Program-made: the position numbers and the translations under genes
Notes under the pieces: generated by a model
The model's input: only the letters and a program-made list of their open reading frames with translations
The model's database searches: none
What the model was told of the DNA's origin: nothing
Assembly: GCF_001509555.1 (NCBI RefSeq)
Contig: NZ_LMAS01000006.1
Coordinates: 202,878-266,877, forward strand
DNA length: 64,000 bases
Origin: Bacillus sp. FJAT-29937
Lineage (GTDB): Bacteria; Bacillota; Bacilli; Bacillales; Cytobacillaceae
Direction of reading: 5' to 3'
Shown: positions 15,729 through 24,050 of the stretch, piece by piece
How positions within the stretch are numbered: position 1 is the first letter of the stretch
How the letters are laid out: every line of letters starts with the position of its first letter

Positions 15729-17840
15729 ATGACAGGATTGTTGTGGGTGAATCTAATTGGATTTCTCCTTGTAACCGCTTACGCAGTCAGTTTATTTGTG
15801 TATGTTGTTAAAACGAGAATTGAATATATCAAACTCGGAAAGAAGGTAGAGTTTGATAACAATGTTAAGGAACGTCTAGGTAAAATCTGGGTGAATGTCT
15901 TTGGCCAGAAGAAGCTGTTGAAGGATAAGAAAAGTGGAATCATCCACGTCATGTTTTTCTACGGGTTTATTCTAGTCCAATTTGGCGCCATTGATTTCAT
16001 CATTAAAGGAATCAAACCAGGTGCGCATTTGCCGCTTGGACCTCTCTATTCAGGATTTACGTTTTTCCAGGAGCTTGTTACTTTAATGATTCTGGTTGCT
16101 GTGATTTGGGCCTTCCATCGCAGATATGTGGAGAAGCTTATCCGCTTAAAAAGAGGCTTTAAATCGGGTCTAGTGCTTATTTTTATCGGTGGATTAATGC
16201 TTTCCGTTTTACTAGGAAATGGAATGAGCATGATCTGGCACGGACATGAAGCAGCATGGACAGAGCCAGTTGCGTCAGTCATTGCAGGCGCTTTCTCATG
16301 GATGGGCGAAACAGCCTCCATCGTTGTGTTCTATATCGCTTGGTGGATTCATCTAATCTTCCTATTAGCTTTCCTTGTGTATGTGCCGCAATCCAAGCAT
16401 GCACACTTAATCGCAGGACCTGCTAACGTCTATTTCAACCGTCTTGAAAAGCCTGGTAAATTGACAAAAATTGATTTCGAAGATGAAACACAAGAAAGCT
16501 TTGGAGTCGGAAAAATTGAAGACTTCACTCAGCTGCAAATGATTGATTTCTACGCTTGTGTAGAATGTGGACGCTGTACGAATATGTGTCCAGCAACGGG
16601 AACAGGCAAAATGCTGTCACCGATGGATTTAATTCTAAAGCTTCGTGATCATTTAACGAATCATGGAGCAGCCGTTACTTCCAAACAGCCATGGGTGCCA
16701 ACTTTTGCTTTTTCGAATACAATGGGCAATCAGATTGCCTTAGCAGGTGCGGGAAAAGCGGCAGAGGAAGCAGCTGCAGGATTAGCATACAGCCCAAGCT
16801 TAATTGGCGACGTCATTACAGAAGAAGAGATCTGGGCATGCACAACTTGCCGTAACTGTGAGGATCAATGTCCAGTTATGAATGAGCATGTAGATAAAAT
16901 TATCGACCTTCGCCGTTATCTTGTTTTAACAGAAGGAAAGTTAGATGCAGACGCACAGCGTGCTATGACGAACATTGAGCGTCAAGGAAATCCTTGGGGA
17001 TTAAACCGCAAAGAGAAGGAAAACTGGCGTGAAGCACGCGAGGATGTTCATATACCAACTGTGAAAGAAATGAATAAAGCTGGGGAAGAGTTCGAGTACC
17101 TATTCTGGGTAGGATCCATGGGTTCATTTGACAACCGCAGCCAAAAGATTGCTCTTTCTTTTGCAAAATTAATGAATGAAGCGGGCGTGAAGTTTGCCAT
17201 TCTTGGAAACAAGGAGAAGAACTCAGGGGATACACCGAGACGTCTTGGAAATGAGTTCTTATTCCAGGAGCTGGCGACAAAAAATATTGAGGAATTTGAA
17301 AAGGCGGAAGTGAAGAAAATCGTCACAATCGACCCGCATGCCTACAATATTTTCAAAAATGAATACCCTGATTTCGGACTTACAGCAGAGGTTTACCACC
17401 ATACGGAAATCCTTGCACAGCTTGTTGAGGAAGGAAAGCTGAAGCCGCAATATCCGGTAAATGAAACGATTACGTTCCATGATTCTTGTTATTTAGGCCG
17501 CTATAACGAGGTTTATGATCCGCCTCGCGAAATTCTGAAATCCATTCCAGGGGTGAAGCTTGTAGAAATGGAGAGAAACCGCGAAACCGGCATGTGCTGT
17601 GGAGCGGGGGGCGGTTTAATGTGGATGGAAGAAGAAACCGGCCACCGCATTAACGTATCTCGTACCGAGCAAGCATTAGCCGTAAGCCCATCAATCATCA
17701 GCTCAGGCTGTCCATACTGCCTAACGATGCTATCGGACGGAACGAAGGCGAAGGAAGTGGAAGAAACCGTCCATACGTACGATGTAGCAGAAATTCTCGA
17801 GAAATCCGTCATCGGGGAGAAGCAAACTTTAGTTTCTTAA
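15729..17840 (+). CDS. fadF: Fatty-acid oxidation Fe-S oxidoreductase FadF
   Basis: 703 residues. The N-terminal third is a membrane domain of 5-6 helices resembling NarI/heterodisulfide reductase cytochrome b subunits. Two 4Fe-4S motifs follow, CVECGRCTNMCP (about 277-288) and CTTCRNCEDQCP (about 377-388), then two cysteine-rich CCG modules (SCYLGRYNEVYDPP with MCCGAGGG, and SSGCPYCLTML). In B. subtilis it belongs to the FadR regulon and is thought to pass electrons from acyl-CoA dehydrogenase/ETF to the quinone pool. ATG 15729 follows GAGGGGAGAG. It is transcribed alone from the FadR-type promoter and ends in a 15-bp-stem terminator; the beta-oxidation genes come next. Confidence 0.93.
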   Translation: MTGLLWVNLIGFLLVTAYAVSLFVYVVKTRIEYIKLGKKVEFDNNVKERLGKIWVNVFGQKKLLKDKKSGIIHVMFFYGFILVQFGAIDFIIKGIKPGAHLPLGPLYSGFTFFQELVTLMILVAVIWAFHRRYVEKLIRLKRGFKSGLVLIFIGGLMLSVLLGNGMSMIWHGHEAAWTEPVASVIAGAFSWMGETASIVVFYIAWWIHLIFLLAFLVYVPQSKHAHLIAGPANVYFNRLEKPGKLTKIDFEDETQESFGVGKIEDFTQLQMIDFYACVECGRCTNMCPATGTGKMLSPMDLILKLRDHLTNHGAAVTSKQPWVPTFAFSNTMGNQIALAGAGKAAEEAAAGLAYSPSLIGDVITEEEIWACTTCRNCEDQCPVMNEHVDKIIDLRRYLVLTEGKLDADAQRAMTNIERQGNPWGLNRKEKENWREAREDVHIPTVKEMNKAGEEFEYLFWVGSMGSFDNRSQKIALSFAKLMNEAGVKFAILGNKEKNSGDTPRRLGNEFLFQELATKNIEEFEKAEVKKIVTIDPHAYNIFKNEYPDFGLTAEVYHHTEILAQLVEEGKLKPQYPVNETITFHDSCYLGRYNEVYDPPREILKSIPGVKLVEMERNRETGMCCGAGGGLMWMEEETGHRINVSRTEQALAVSPSIISSGCPYCLTMLSDGTKAKEVEETVHTYDVAEILEKSVIGEKQTLVS

Positions 17841-17850
17841 TGAATTTTAT

Positions 17851-17900
17851 AGTTCAACTTCAATTGGTGGATTCCGTTAATTGAAGTTGAACTTTATGAA
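17851..17900 (+). terminator. Terminator of fadF
   Basis: Perfect 15-bp stem AGTTCAACTTCAATT (17851-17865) / AATTGAAGTTGAACT (17879-17893), T-rich tail. Confidence 0.85.
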
Positions 17901-17954
17901 TTTTTCGTAAAGTATTTCAATTTTTACTATTTTTAAAGTAAAATAGAATTATAG

Positions 17955-17968
17955 ATAAAGCGCTTACA
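17955..17968 (+). promoter_or_regulatory. Candidate CcpA cre site upstream of the thiolase gene
   Basis: ATAAAGCGCTTACA matches the cre consensus TGWAARCGYTWNCW at 12 of 14 positions (the first two differ). Carbon catabolite control of the mmg genes is known in B. subtilis; function here is inferred. Confidence 0.5.
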
Positions 17969-17991
17969 ATTATATTTTTTTGGATGGATAT

Positions 17992-18009
17992 TGAGCGAGC
18001 GTTCAGTCA
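17992..18009 (+). promoter_or_regulatory. Palindromic TetR-type operator upstream of the thiolase gene
   Basis: TGAGCGAGCGTTCAGTCA is an 18-bp imperfect palindrome (TGA..GA.CG.TC..TCA symmetric). It has the size and half-site spacing of the FadR-type site before fadF but a different core, so it may bind the TetR protein encoded at 23346 or a FadR. It lies about 70 bases before the start codon. Confidence 0.5.
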
Positions 18010-18080
18010 AATGGCTTGATCGCTATGAATCAATTGGGCAAGAAAGTTTTTAAAAAAAGTAAAACAAAGGAGAGATTCTG

Positions 18081-19268
18081 ATGGGAAGAACCGTAATTTT
18101 GGGTGGAGCAAGAACGCCATTTGGTAAGTTTGCTGGGGGATTAAGCAGCTTTTCTGCTTCAGACCTTGGCGGTTTCGCTGTAAAAGAGGCTTTAGTTCGT
18201 GCTGGTGTCAAACCGGAGGAAGTCGGTGAAGTCATTCTCGGAACGGTACTCCAAGGTGGGCAAGGCCAAATTCCTTCCCGTCAGGCTGCAAGAAAAGCAG
18301 GGCTTCCTTGGAATGTGAAAACAGAAACCGTTAATAAGGTTTGTGCTTCGGGCATGCGCAGTGTCACATTAGGGGATCAAATCATCCGCCTCGGTGATGA
18401 AGAGGTAATCGTGGCTGGAGGAATGGAATCCATGAGCCAAGCGCCGTATATACTGCCAACCGCTCGTTGGGGACTTCGCATGGGGGATGCGCAAGTTGTG
18501 GATTTAATGACACATGATGGATTAAGCTGCAGTTTCAAAGGGGTTCATATGGGGATGTACGGAAATGAAACGGCGGAAGAAATGGACATTAGCCGGGAAG
18601 AGCAGGACCGCTGGGCGCTTAGAAGTCATGAACTGGCCATTGCTGCAATAGAAGCTGGAAGGCTAGCGGAGGAAATTGTTCCAGTCTCGGTGCCGCAAAG
18701 AAAAGGAGAGCCCATTATGATTTCCGAAGATGAATCTCCTCGAAAGGATACGTCCATTGATAAATTGGCGAAGCTTCGTTCAGCCTTTGGTCAAAGGGGC
18801 ACAATTACGGCCGGCAATGCGCCTGGAGTGAATGATGGAGCGGCGGCTTTAGTTTTGATGAGTGAAGAAAGAGCTGTTCGTGAAGGAAGAAAGACAGAAG
18901 CAGTTATTCTCGGTCACACGGCTATTGCGGTGGAGGCGAAGGATTTCCCGAAAACACCGGGTCTTGTGATCAACGAGCTCTTGAAAAAGACAGGGAAATC
19001 CGTTGAGGAGATTGATCTTTTCGAAATTAATGAGGCATTTGCAGCTGTTGCCCTAACAAGCGGAAAAATTGCCAGCCTTGATGAAAATAAGGTGAACGTG
19101 AATGGCGGTGCGGTCGCGCTGGGACATCCAATCGGCGCAAGCGGAGCGAGAATTATTTTGACACTAATGCATGAGTTAAAACGCAGAGGCGGCGGCATCG
19201 GCATCGCAGCGATTTGCAGCGGCGGCGGGCAAGGGGATGCCATTATGATTGAGGTTCCAAAAAGCTAA
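18081..19268 (+). CDS. mmgA: Acetyl-CoA C-acetyltransferase (thiolase, MmgA-like)
   Basis: 395 residues of the thiolase family. Nucleophilic Cys in NKVCASGMRSV (about residue 89), His in NEAFAAVAL and GHPIGASGARI, and Cys in CSGGGQGDA near the C-terminus. It cleaves or forms acetoacetyl-CoA (or 3-ketoacyl-CoA) in the cytoplasm. ATG 18081 follows AAAGGAGAG. It starts a co-directional series thiolase, 3-hydroxyacyl-CoA dehydrogenase, two acyl-CoA dehydrogenases, TetR, icmF, but repeat arrays separate the first genes. The cre-like and TetR-like sites upstream fit control by carbon source and acyl-CoA. The assignment to mmgA is by context. Confidence 0.9.
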   Translation: MGRTVILGGARTPFGKFAGGLSSFSASDLGGFAVKEALVRAGVKPEEVGEVILGTVLQGGQGQIPSRQAARKAGLPWNVKTETVNKVCASGMRSVTLGDQIIRLGDEEVIVAGGMESMSQAPYILPTARWGLRMGDAQVVDLMTHDGLSCSFKGVHMGMYGNETAEEMDISREEQDRWALRSHELAIAAIEAGRLAEEIVPVSVPQRKGEPIMISEDESPRKDTSIDKLAKLRSAFGQRGTITAGNAPGVNDGAAALVLMSEERAVREGRKTEAVILGHTAIAVEAKDFPKTPGLVINELLKKTGKSVEEIDLFEINEAFAAVALTSGKIASLDENKVNVNGGAVALGHPIGASGARIILTLMHELKRRGGGIGIAAICSGGGQGDAIMIEVPKS

Positions 19269-19309
19269 ATTTGGGTACAAAATTCTTTGGTCCAAGTTGA
19301 AATTGGCAG

Positions 19310-19582
19310 CTAACTTTGCATGCTAGTCAGCCGATTTACTTGCTTATCAGGTGGAATCTGACTTTTTATCAGTTAATTTAGCCAGTTTATCAGTGGAATG
19401 TGTTTTTATCAGCCAATTTAGCTTATTTATTTGCGGAATCTTTTTGTTTATTAGCCGCTTAGGCAATTTATCAGCCAAATATATCGGTTTGCCAGCCAAT
19501 TCGTGCTATTTATCAGCCAAATACACCGGCTTGTCAGCCAATTTAGCCAGTTTATCAGCCAATTGAAAAATTTGTCAGTAAA
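19310..19582. repeat. Tandem array, about 21-bp period (TTATCAGCCAA), about 13 units
   Basis: TCAG (or a one-base variant) recurs at 19327, 19347, 19369, 19390, 19409, 19430, 19451, 19471, 19492, 19513, 19534, 19555 and 19575, steps of 19-22 and mostly 21. The best conserved unit is TTTATCAGCCAATTTAGCC. This is the reverse complement class of the short array before speB. A 71-residue frame through it (LSAN/LSAKY repeats) is repeat translation and not a gene. It fills most of the gap between the thiolase and the hydroxyacyl-CoA dehydrogenase genes. Confidence 0.92.
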
Positions 19583-19640
19583 AAAATTAACATCCCAACA
19601 ATCGGCCAATATAACATTCAACCGAACGGAGGAATAAAAA

Positions 19641-20492
19641 ATGAACGTACAAAAAATCATGGTAATCGGAGCGGGCCAAATGGGCTCAGGGATTGCCCAG
19701 GTTTGTGCACAAGCGGGCTACAGCGTTTTTTTAAACGATTTAAAACAGGAATTTGTTGATCGCGGTCTAGGTGTGATCCGGAAAAACCTTTCCCGTCAGG
19801 TTGAAAAAGAACGGATGACTGCAGAGCAAATGGAAGAGATTCTCAACAATCTTACTCCATCAACAGATCTGCAGGACGCCAAAGCCGTAGACCTCATTAT
19901 TGAAGCAGCCGTGGAAAATATGGAAATCAAAACGAAAATATTCAGCCAGCTGGATGAAATTGCGCCTGCACACGCCATCCTAGCAAGCAATACATCATCC
20001 CTCCCAATCACAGAAATTGCAGCCGCCACAAAGCGGCCCGAAAAAGTGATTGGTATGCACTTTATGAACCCAGTTCCGGTTATGAAGCTAGTAGAAATCA
20101 TTCGCGGACTTGCAACAGCCGATGACGTCTACCAAACAATCGAAGACATAACAAAGACGCTCAAAAAGGTACCAGTTGAAGTTAATGACTTTCCGGGATT
20201 TGTGTCAAATCGAGTGCTGATGCCAATGATAAACGAAGCCATTTTTACCCTATATGAAGGGGTGGCTTCAAAGGAAGCGATCGATGAAGTCATGAAGCTT
20301 GGGATGAATCATCCGATGGGTCCGCTTACTTTGGCAGATTTTATTGGACTTGACACTTGTCTTTATATTATGGAAACGCTCCATGAGGGCTTTGGTGACG
20401 ATAAGTACCGCCCGTGTCCGCTGTTAAGAAAATATGTGAAGGCCGGCTGGCTGGGACGTAAGACAGGCAGAGGCTTTTATACGTACGAATAG
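19641..20492 (+). CDS. mmgB: 3-hydroxybutyryl-CoA dehydrogenase (MmgB-like)
   Basis: 283 residues, usual length. N-terminal Rossmann NAD site GAGQMGSGIAQVCAQAG (about 10-26), acidic Asp after the second strand (LNDLKQEF), the family pattern HFMNPVPVMKLVEIIRG with the catalytic His (about 138), and the C-terminal dimerisation domain NHPMGPLTLADFIGLD. It oxidises (S)-3-hydroxyacyl-CoA, probably C4, to the 3-keto form for the thiolase upstream. ATG 19641 follows CGGAGG. The acyl-CoA dehydrogenase starts 48 bases later. Confidence 0.94.
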   Translation: MNVQKIMVIGAGQMGSGIAQVCAQAGYSVFLNDLKQEFVDRGLGVIRKNLSRQVEKERMTAEQMEEILNNLTPSTDLQDAKAVDLIIEAAVENMEIKTKIFSQLDEIAPAHAILASNTSSLPITEIAAATKRPEKVIGMHFMNPVPVMKLVEIIRGLATADDVYQTIEDITKTLKKVPVEVNDFPGFVSNRVLMPMINEAIFTLYEGVASKEAIDEVMKLGMNHPMGPLTLADFIGLDTCLYIMETLHEGFGDDKYRPCPLLRKYVKAGWLGRKTGRGFYTYE

Positions 20493-20540
20493 GCATTTCC
20501 TTTTTAAAAAATCATCCGACAGGAGTACGGAGGGCTGCAA

Positions 20541-21671
20541 ATGAACCTGAGATTTACAGAAGAGCAGGAAATGATGAGAAAAATGGTGCGAGACTTTGCC
20601 CAATCCGAAATAGCACCTTTTATTGAAAAAATGGAGCAAGGAGAGTTTCCTCGTGAGATTTTACGAAAAATGGGGGAGCTAGGCCTAATGGGAATTCCTA
20701 TACCGGAAAAGTATGGCGGTGCGGAAATGGATTTTACCTCCTACATCATTGCCATCAATGAGCTTTCTAAGGTGAGTGCAACAATTGGCGTCATCCTATC
20801 CGTCCATACCTCTGTAGGGACCAACCCAATCCTTTATTTCGGTACAGAGGAACAAAAGCAAAAGTATATTCCAAAGCTTGCCTCAGGCGAATATCTTGGC
20901 GCCTTCTGCCTAACAGAGCCGAGTGCCGGATCTGACGCGGGAAGCCTGAAGTCAAAGGCTGTTAAAAAAGGTGACCATTATGTGATCAACGGCTCCAAGG
21001 TATTTATCACAAACGGCGGGGAAGCGGATGTATATATCGTATTTGCCTTGACCAATCCTGAGCTTGGAAGCAGAGGCATTTCCGCTTTTATCGTTGAGAA
21101 GGATACGCCGGGTCTTGTAATCGGAAAAGACGAGAAAAAGATGGGCTTGCACGGCTCCAGAACACTTCAGCTAAGCTTTGAGGATATGAGGGTTCCTCTT
21201 GAGAATCTTCTTGGCGAAGAAGGACATGGATTTAAGATTGCCTTGGCTAACCTGGAGGTCGGACGAATCGGTATTGCCGCGCAGGCGCTTGGAATTGCGG
21301 AAGCAGCTCTTGAAGCAGCGGCGGAATACGCGAAAGAGCGTGTCCAATTCGGAAAACCGATTGCGGCCCAGCAGGGGATCGGATTCAAGCTGGCTGATAT
21401 GGCCACAGCTGTTGAAGCATCGAAGCTCTTAATCTATCGTGCAGCTGACCTTCGCGAAAGAGGAATCAAATGTGGAATGGAAGCCTCCATGGCCAAGCTG
21501 TTTGCTTCCAAAACCGCTGTCGATGTAACAACAGAGGCCATCCAAGTATTTGGCGGCTATGGCTATACAGAGGATTATCCAGTTGAACGATACTTCCGTG
21601 ACGCGAAAATTACCGAAATCTACGAGGGAACGAGTGAAATTCAGAGATTGGTTATCAGTAAACATCTTTAG
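20541..21671 (+). CDS. Acyl-CoA dehydrogenase (MmgC/AcdA-like), copy 1
   Basis: 376 residues of the FAD acyl-CoA dehydrogenase family. Signatures seen: [20 protein letters not shown] (FAD/substrate site, about 120-140), [33 protein letters not shown] and the C-terminal [13 protein letters not shown] with the catalytic Glu. It introduces the alpha-beta double bond in short-chain acyl-CoA and passes electrons to ETF. ATG 20541 follows ACGGAGGG. It shares a 28-residue identical run with the second copy at 22132, so the two are paralogues; which acts on butyryl-, isobutyryl- or 2-methylbutyryl-CoA cannot be told. Confidence 0.93.
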   Translation: MNLRFTEEQEMMRKMVRDFAQSEIAPFIEKMEQGEFPREILRKMGELGLMGIPIPEKYGGAEMDFTSYIIAINELSKVSATIGVILSVHTSVGTNPILYFGTEEQKQKYIPKLASGEYLGAFCLTEPSAGSDAGSLKSKAVKKGDHYVINGSKVFITNGGEADVYIVFALTNPELGSRGISAFIVEKDTPGLVIGKDEKKMGLHGSRTLQLSFEDMRVPLENLLGEEGHGFKIALANLEVGRIGIAAQALGIAEAALEAAAEYAKERVQFGKPIAAQQGIGFKLADMATAVEASKLLIYRAADLRERGIKCGMEASMAKLFASKTAVDVTTEAIQVFGGYGYTEDYPVERYFRDAKITEIYEGTSEIQRLVISKHL

Positions 21672-21679
21672 TAGCGAAC

Positions 21680-22077
21680 TCACTTAAAACACATAATTCA
21701 TAGTGAGTGTTTTGAAAGGAACTCATCCAAAACGCTCGTCATGACTGCTTCATAGTGAGTGTTTTGAAAAGGACTTATCCAAAACGCTCGTCATGACCGC
21801 TTCATAGTGAGTGTTTTGAAAGGAACTCATCCAAAACGCTCGTCATGACCGGTTCATAGTGAGTGTTTTGAAAGGAACTCATCCAAAACGCTCGTCAAGG
21901 CCGCTTCATAGTGAGTGTTTTAAAAGGGTCTCATCCAAAACGCTCGTCATGACCGCTTCATAGTGCGTGTTTTGAAAGGAACTTATACAAAACTCTTGTC
22001 ATGATCGCTTTATAGTGCGTGTTTTGAGAGGCATCCACCAATAAAGCTAACCATGACGCTTCATAAGTGTTAATTTT
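21680..22077. repeat. Tandem array, 52-bp period (class A palindrome), 8 units
   Basis: CATAGTGAG (variants TATAGTGCG, CATAAGTG) starts at 21699, 21751, 21803, 21855, 21907, 21959, 22011 and 22062: six steps of 52 and a last step of 51. Each unit: AAAACGCTCG, TCATGA, CCGC, TTCATAGTGAG, TGTTTT, then the array-specific spacer GAAAGGAACTCATCC. It sits between the two co-directional acyl-CoA dehydrogenase genes. Confidence 0.96.
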
Positions 22078-22131
22078 CAAAGAAGCTCAACGATCATATC
22101 AATTACGCTAAATTAAATGGGGGACAGGGAC

Positions 22132-23271
22132 ATGAACTTTCAATTATCAGAAGAGCATGAAATGATTAGAAAAATGGTACGCGATTTTGCAAAGAATGAA
22201 GTGGCCCCAACGGCTGCTGAGCGTGATGAGGAAGAGCGCTTTGACCGTGAAATTTTTGACAAAATGGCGGAGCTTGGGCTGACGGGAATTCCGTGGCCAG
22301 AGGAATATGGCGGCATTGGCAGCGACTACCTGGCCTACTGTATTGCTGTTGAGGAGCTGTCAAGAGTGTGTGCCTCAACAGGTGTAACGCTTTCCGCTCA
22401 TACATCTTTAGCAGGCTGGCCGATTTTCAAATTCGGCAGTGAAGAGCAAAAGCAAAAATATTTACGTCCTATGGCAGAAGGAACGAAAATTGGCGGTTAT
22501 GGCCTAACAGAGCCTGGCAGCGGTTCTGATGCCGGCGGAATGAGAACGACAGCTCGTCTTGAAGGGGACCACTACGTCTTAAATGGTTCAAAAATCTTCA
22601 TCACAAACGGCGGAATTGCTGATATTTATGTTGTTTTTGCTTTAACTGACCCAGCGGAAAAACATCGAGGAACGACCGCATTCATTGTGGAGGCTGACTT
22701 TGAAGGCTTCTCGGTCGGCAAAAAAGAGAAAAAACTCGGCATACGTTCATCACCAACAACGGAAATTATTTTTGATAATTGTAAGGTTCCAGTAGAAAAT
22801 GTTCTAGGAAATGTGGGAGAAGGCTTTAAAATTGCGATGATGACCCTTGATGGCGGCCGAAACGGAATCGCCGCTCAAGCAGTGGGAATCGCGCAAGGTG
22901 CATTAGATGCCTCCGTTGAATATGCAAAGGAGCGCGTTCAATTCGGCAAACCAATCGCTGCTCAACAAGGAATTGGCTTTAAATTAGCGGACATGGCCAC
23001 AAGCATTGAAGCTTCTAGATTATTAACCTATCAGGCAGCATGGCTTGAATCTGAAGGACTTCCATACGGAAAAGAATCCGCCATGTCCAAATTATTAGCT
23101 GGAGACACAGCGATGAAGGTGACGACAGACGCTGTCCAAATATTTGGCGGCTATGGCTATACAAAGGATTATCCGGTTGAACGCTTTATGCGCGATGCGA
23201 AAATCACCCAGATTTACGAAGGCACACAGGAAATTCAGCGCCTCGTTATTTCTCGTATGCTGACAAAATAG
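22132..23271 (+). CDS. Acyl-CoA dehydrogenase, copy 2
   Basis: 379 residues, the same architecture as copy 1: [53 protein letters not shown] and the C-terminal [20 protein letters not shown] 22132 gives [17 protein letters not shown] at 22119-22124 is 7 bases upstream, while ATG 22117 lies inside the purine run and is unlikely. It belongs with the TetR gene and icmF downstream, so a branched-chain or butyryl-CoA substrate fits, but this is inference from context. Confidence 0.93.
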   Translation: MNFQLSEEHEMIRKMVRDFAKNEVAPTAAERDEEERFDREIFDKMAELGLTGIPWPEEYGGIGSDYLAYCIAVEELSRVCASTGVTLSAHTSLAGWPIFKFGSEEQKQKYLRPMAEGTKIGGYGLTEPGSGSDAGGMRTTARLEGDHYVLNGSKIFITNGGIADIYVVFALTDPAEKHRGTTAFIVEADFEGFSVGKKEKKLGIRSSPTTEIIFDNCKVPVENVLGNVGEGFKIAMMTLDGGRNGIAAQAVGIAQGALDASVEYAKERVQFGKPIAAQQGIGFKLADMATSIEASRLLTYQAAWLESEGLPYGKESAMSKLLAGDTAMKVTTDAVQIFGGYGYTKDYPVERFMRDAKITQIYEGTQEIQRLVISRMLTK

Positions 23272-23345
23272 GCTCCTATCATTTATTCTATTAAAAAAAG
23301 GCTTTAGCAGAGTTGAGCCATTCTTATAGAAGGACGGTAGGTAAA

Positions 23346-24008
23346 ATGAAAAAACGCGAAGTACAGGCGTCTGTCAAAGATGAACGCCTTGTTAAAAAAA
23401 GACGGGACCAGATGATCAAAGGGGCTGTAACCCTATTTATTCAAAAGGGATTTCATCGCACAACGACAAGAGAAATTGCAAGAGCTGCAGGTTTTAGCAT
23501 CGGAACATTATATGAATATATCCGCACAAAAGAGGATGTTTTATATCTCGTTTGTGACAGCATCTATGACCAGGTTAGCGACCGCTTGCAAAAGGATCTC
23601 AACACTGACCAAGGCACGCTTGAAAGCCTAAAGCGCGGAATTGCTGATTATTTTCGCGTGGTAGATGAGCTGCAGGATGAGGTCCTTGTCATGTATCAGG
23701 AAGTGAAATCCTTATCAAAGGATGCCCTTCCATACGTGCTGAAGAAGGAAATCGAAATGGTTGGAATGTTTGAGCAAATCGTAACGAGATGCGTGGAAAA
23801 TAAAGAAATAGATCTAACCGAAGACCAGATCAAAATGATTGCCCATAATATTTTTGTGCAGGGGCAAATGTGGGCATTCCGCCGCTGGTCATTGAAAAAG
23901 ATGTACACGCTAGACGAGTATATCCAGCTTCAAACGGAATTGCTTTTTCAAGGGATTAACCAAGTGGAAGTGCCGAAGCAAGATAACTCGCTAGTTTCAA
24001 AAATGTAA
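23346..24008 (+). CDS. TetR/AcrR family transcriptional regulator
   Basis: 220 residues. N-terminal TetR helix-turn-helix at about 22-66: AVTLFIQKGFHRTTTREIARA, then GFSIGTLYEYIRTKEDVLYLV. The C-terminal ligand domain is all-helical with no family I can name. ATG 23346 has GGTAGG 4-5 bases upstream. It stands between an acyl-CoA dehydrogenase and icmF, so it is a likely local repressor answering to an acyl-CoA. The palindromic site at 17992-18009 is a candidate operator. It differs from B. subtilis FadR at the N-terminus. Confidence 0.9.
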   Translation: MKKREVQASVKDERLVKKRRDQMIKGAVTLFIQKGFHRTTTREIARAAGFSIGTLYEYIRTKEDVLYLVCDSIYDQVSDRLQKDLNTDQGTLESLKRGIADYFRVVDELQDEVLVMYQEVKSLSKDALPYVLKKEIEMVGMFEQIVTRCVENKEIDLTEDQIKMIAHNIFVQGQMWAFRRWSLKKMYTLDEYIQLQTELLFQGINQVEVPKQDNSLVSKM

Positions 24009-24050
24009 GTCTTTGACGGAACCTGCGTTAATACGAACAGGGGGAGAAAA

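Noticed and set aside
19351-19566. 71-residue frame with LSAN/LSAKY repeats
   Set aside because: Translation of the 21-bp TCAGCCAA array (21 is a multiple of 3).
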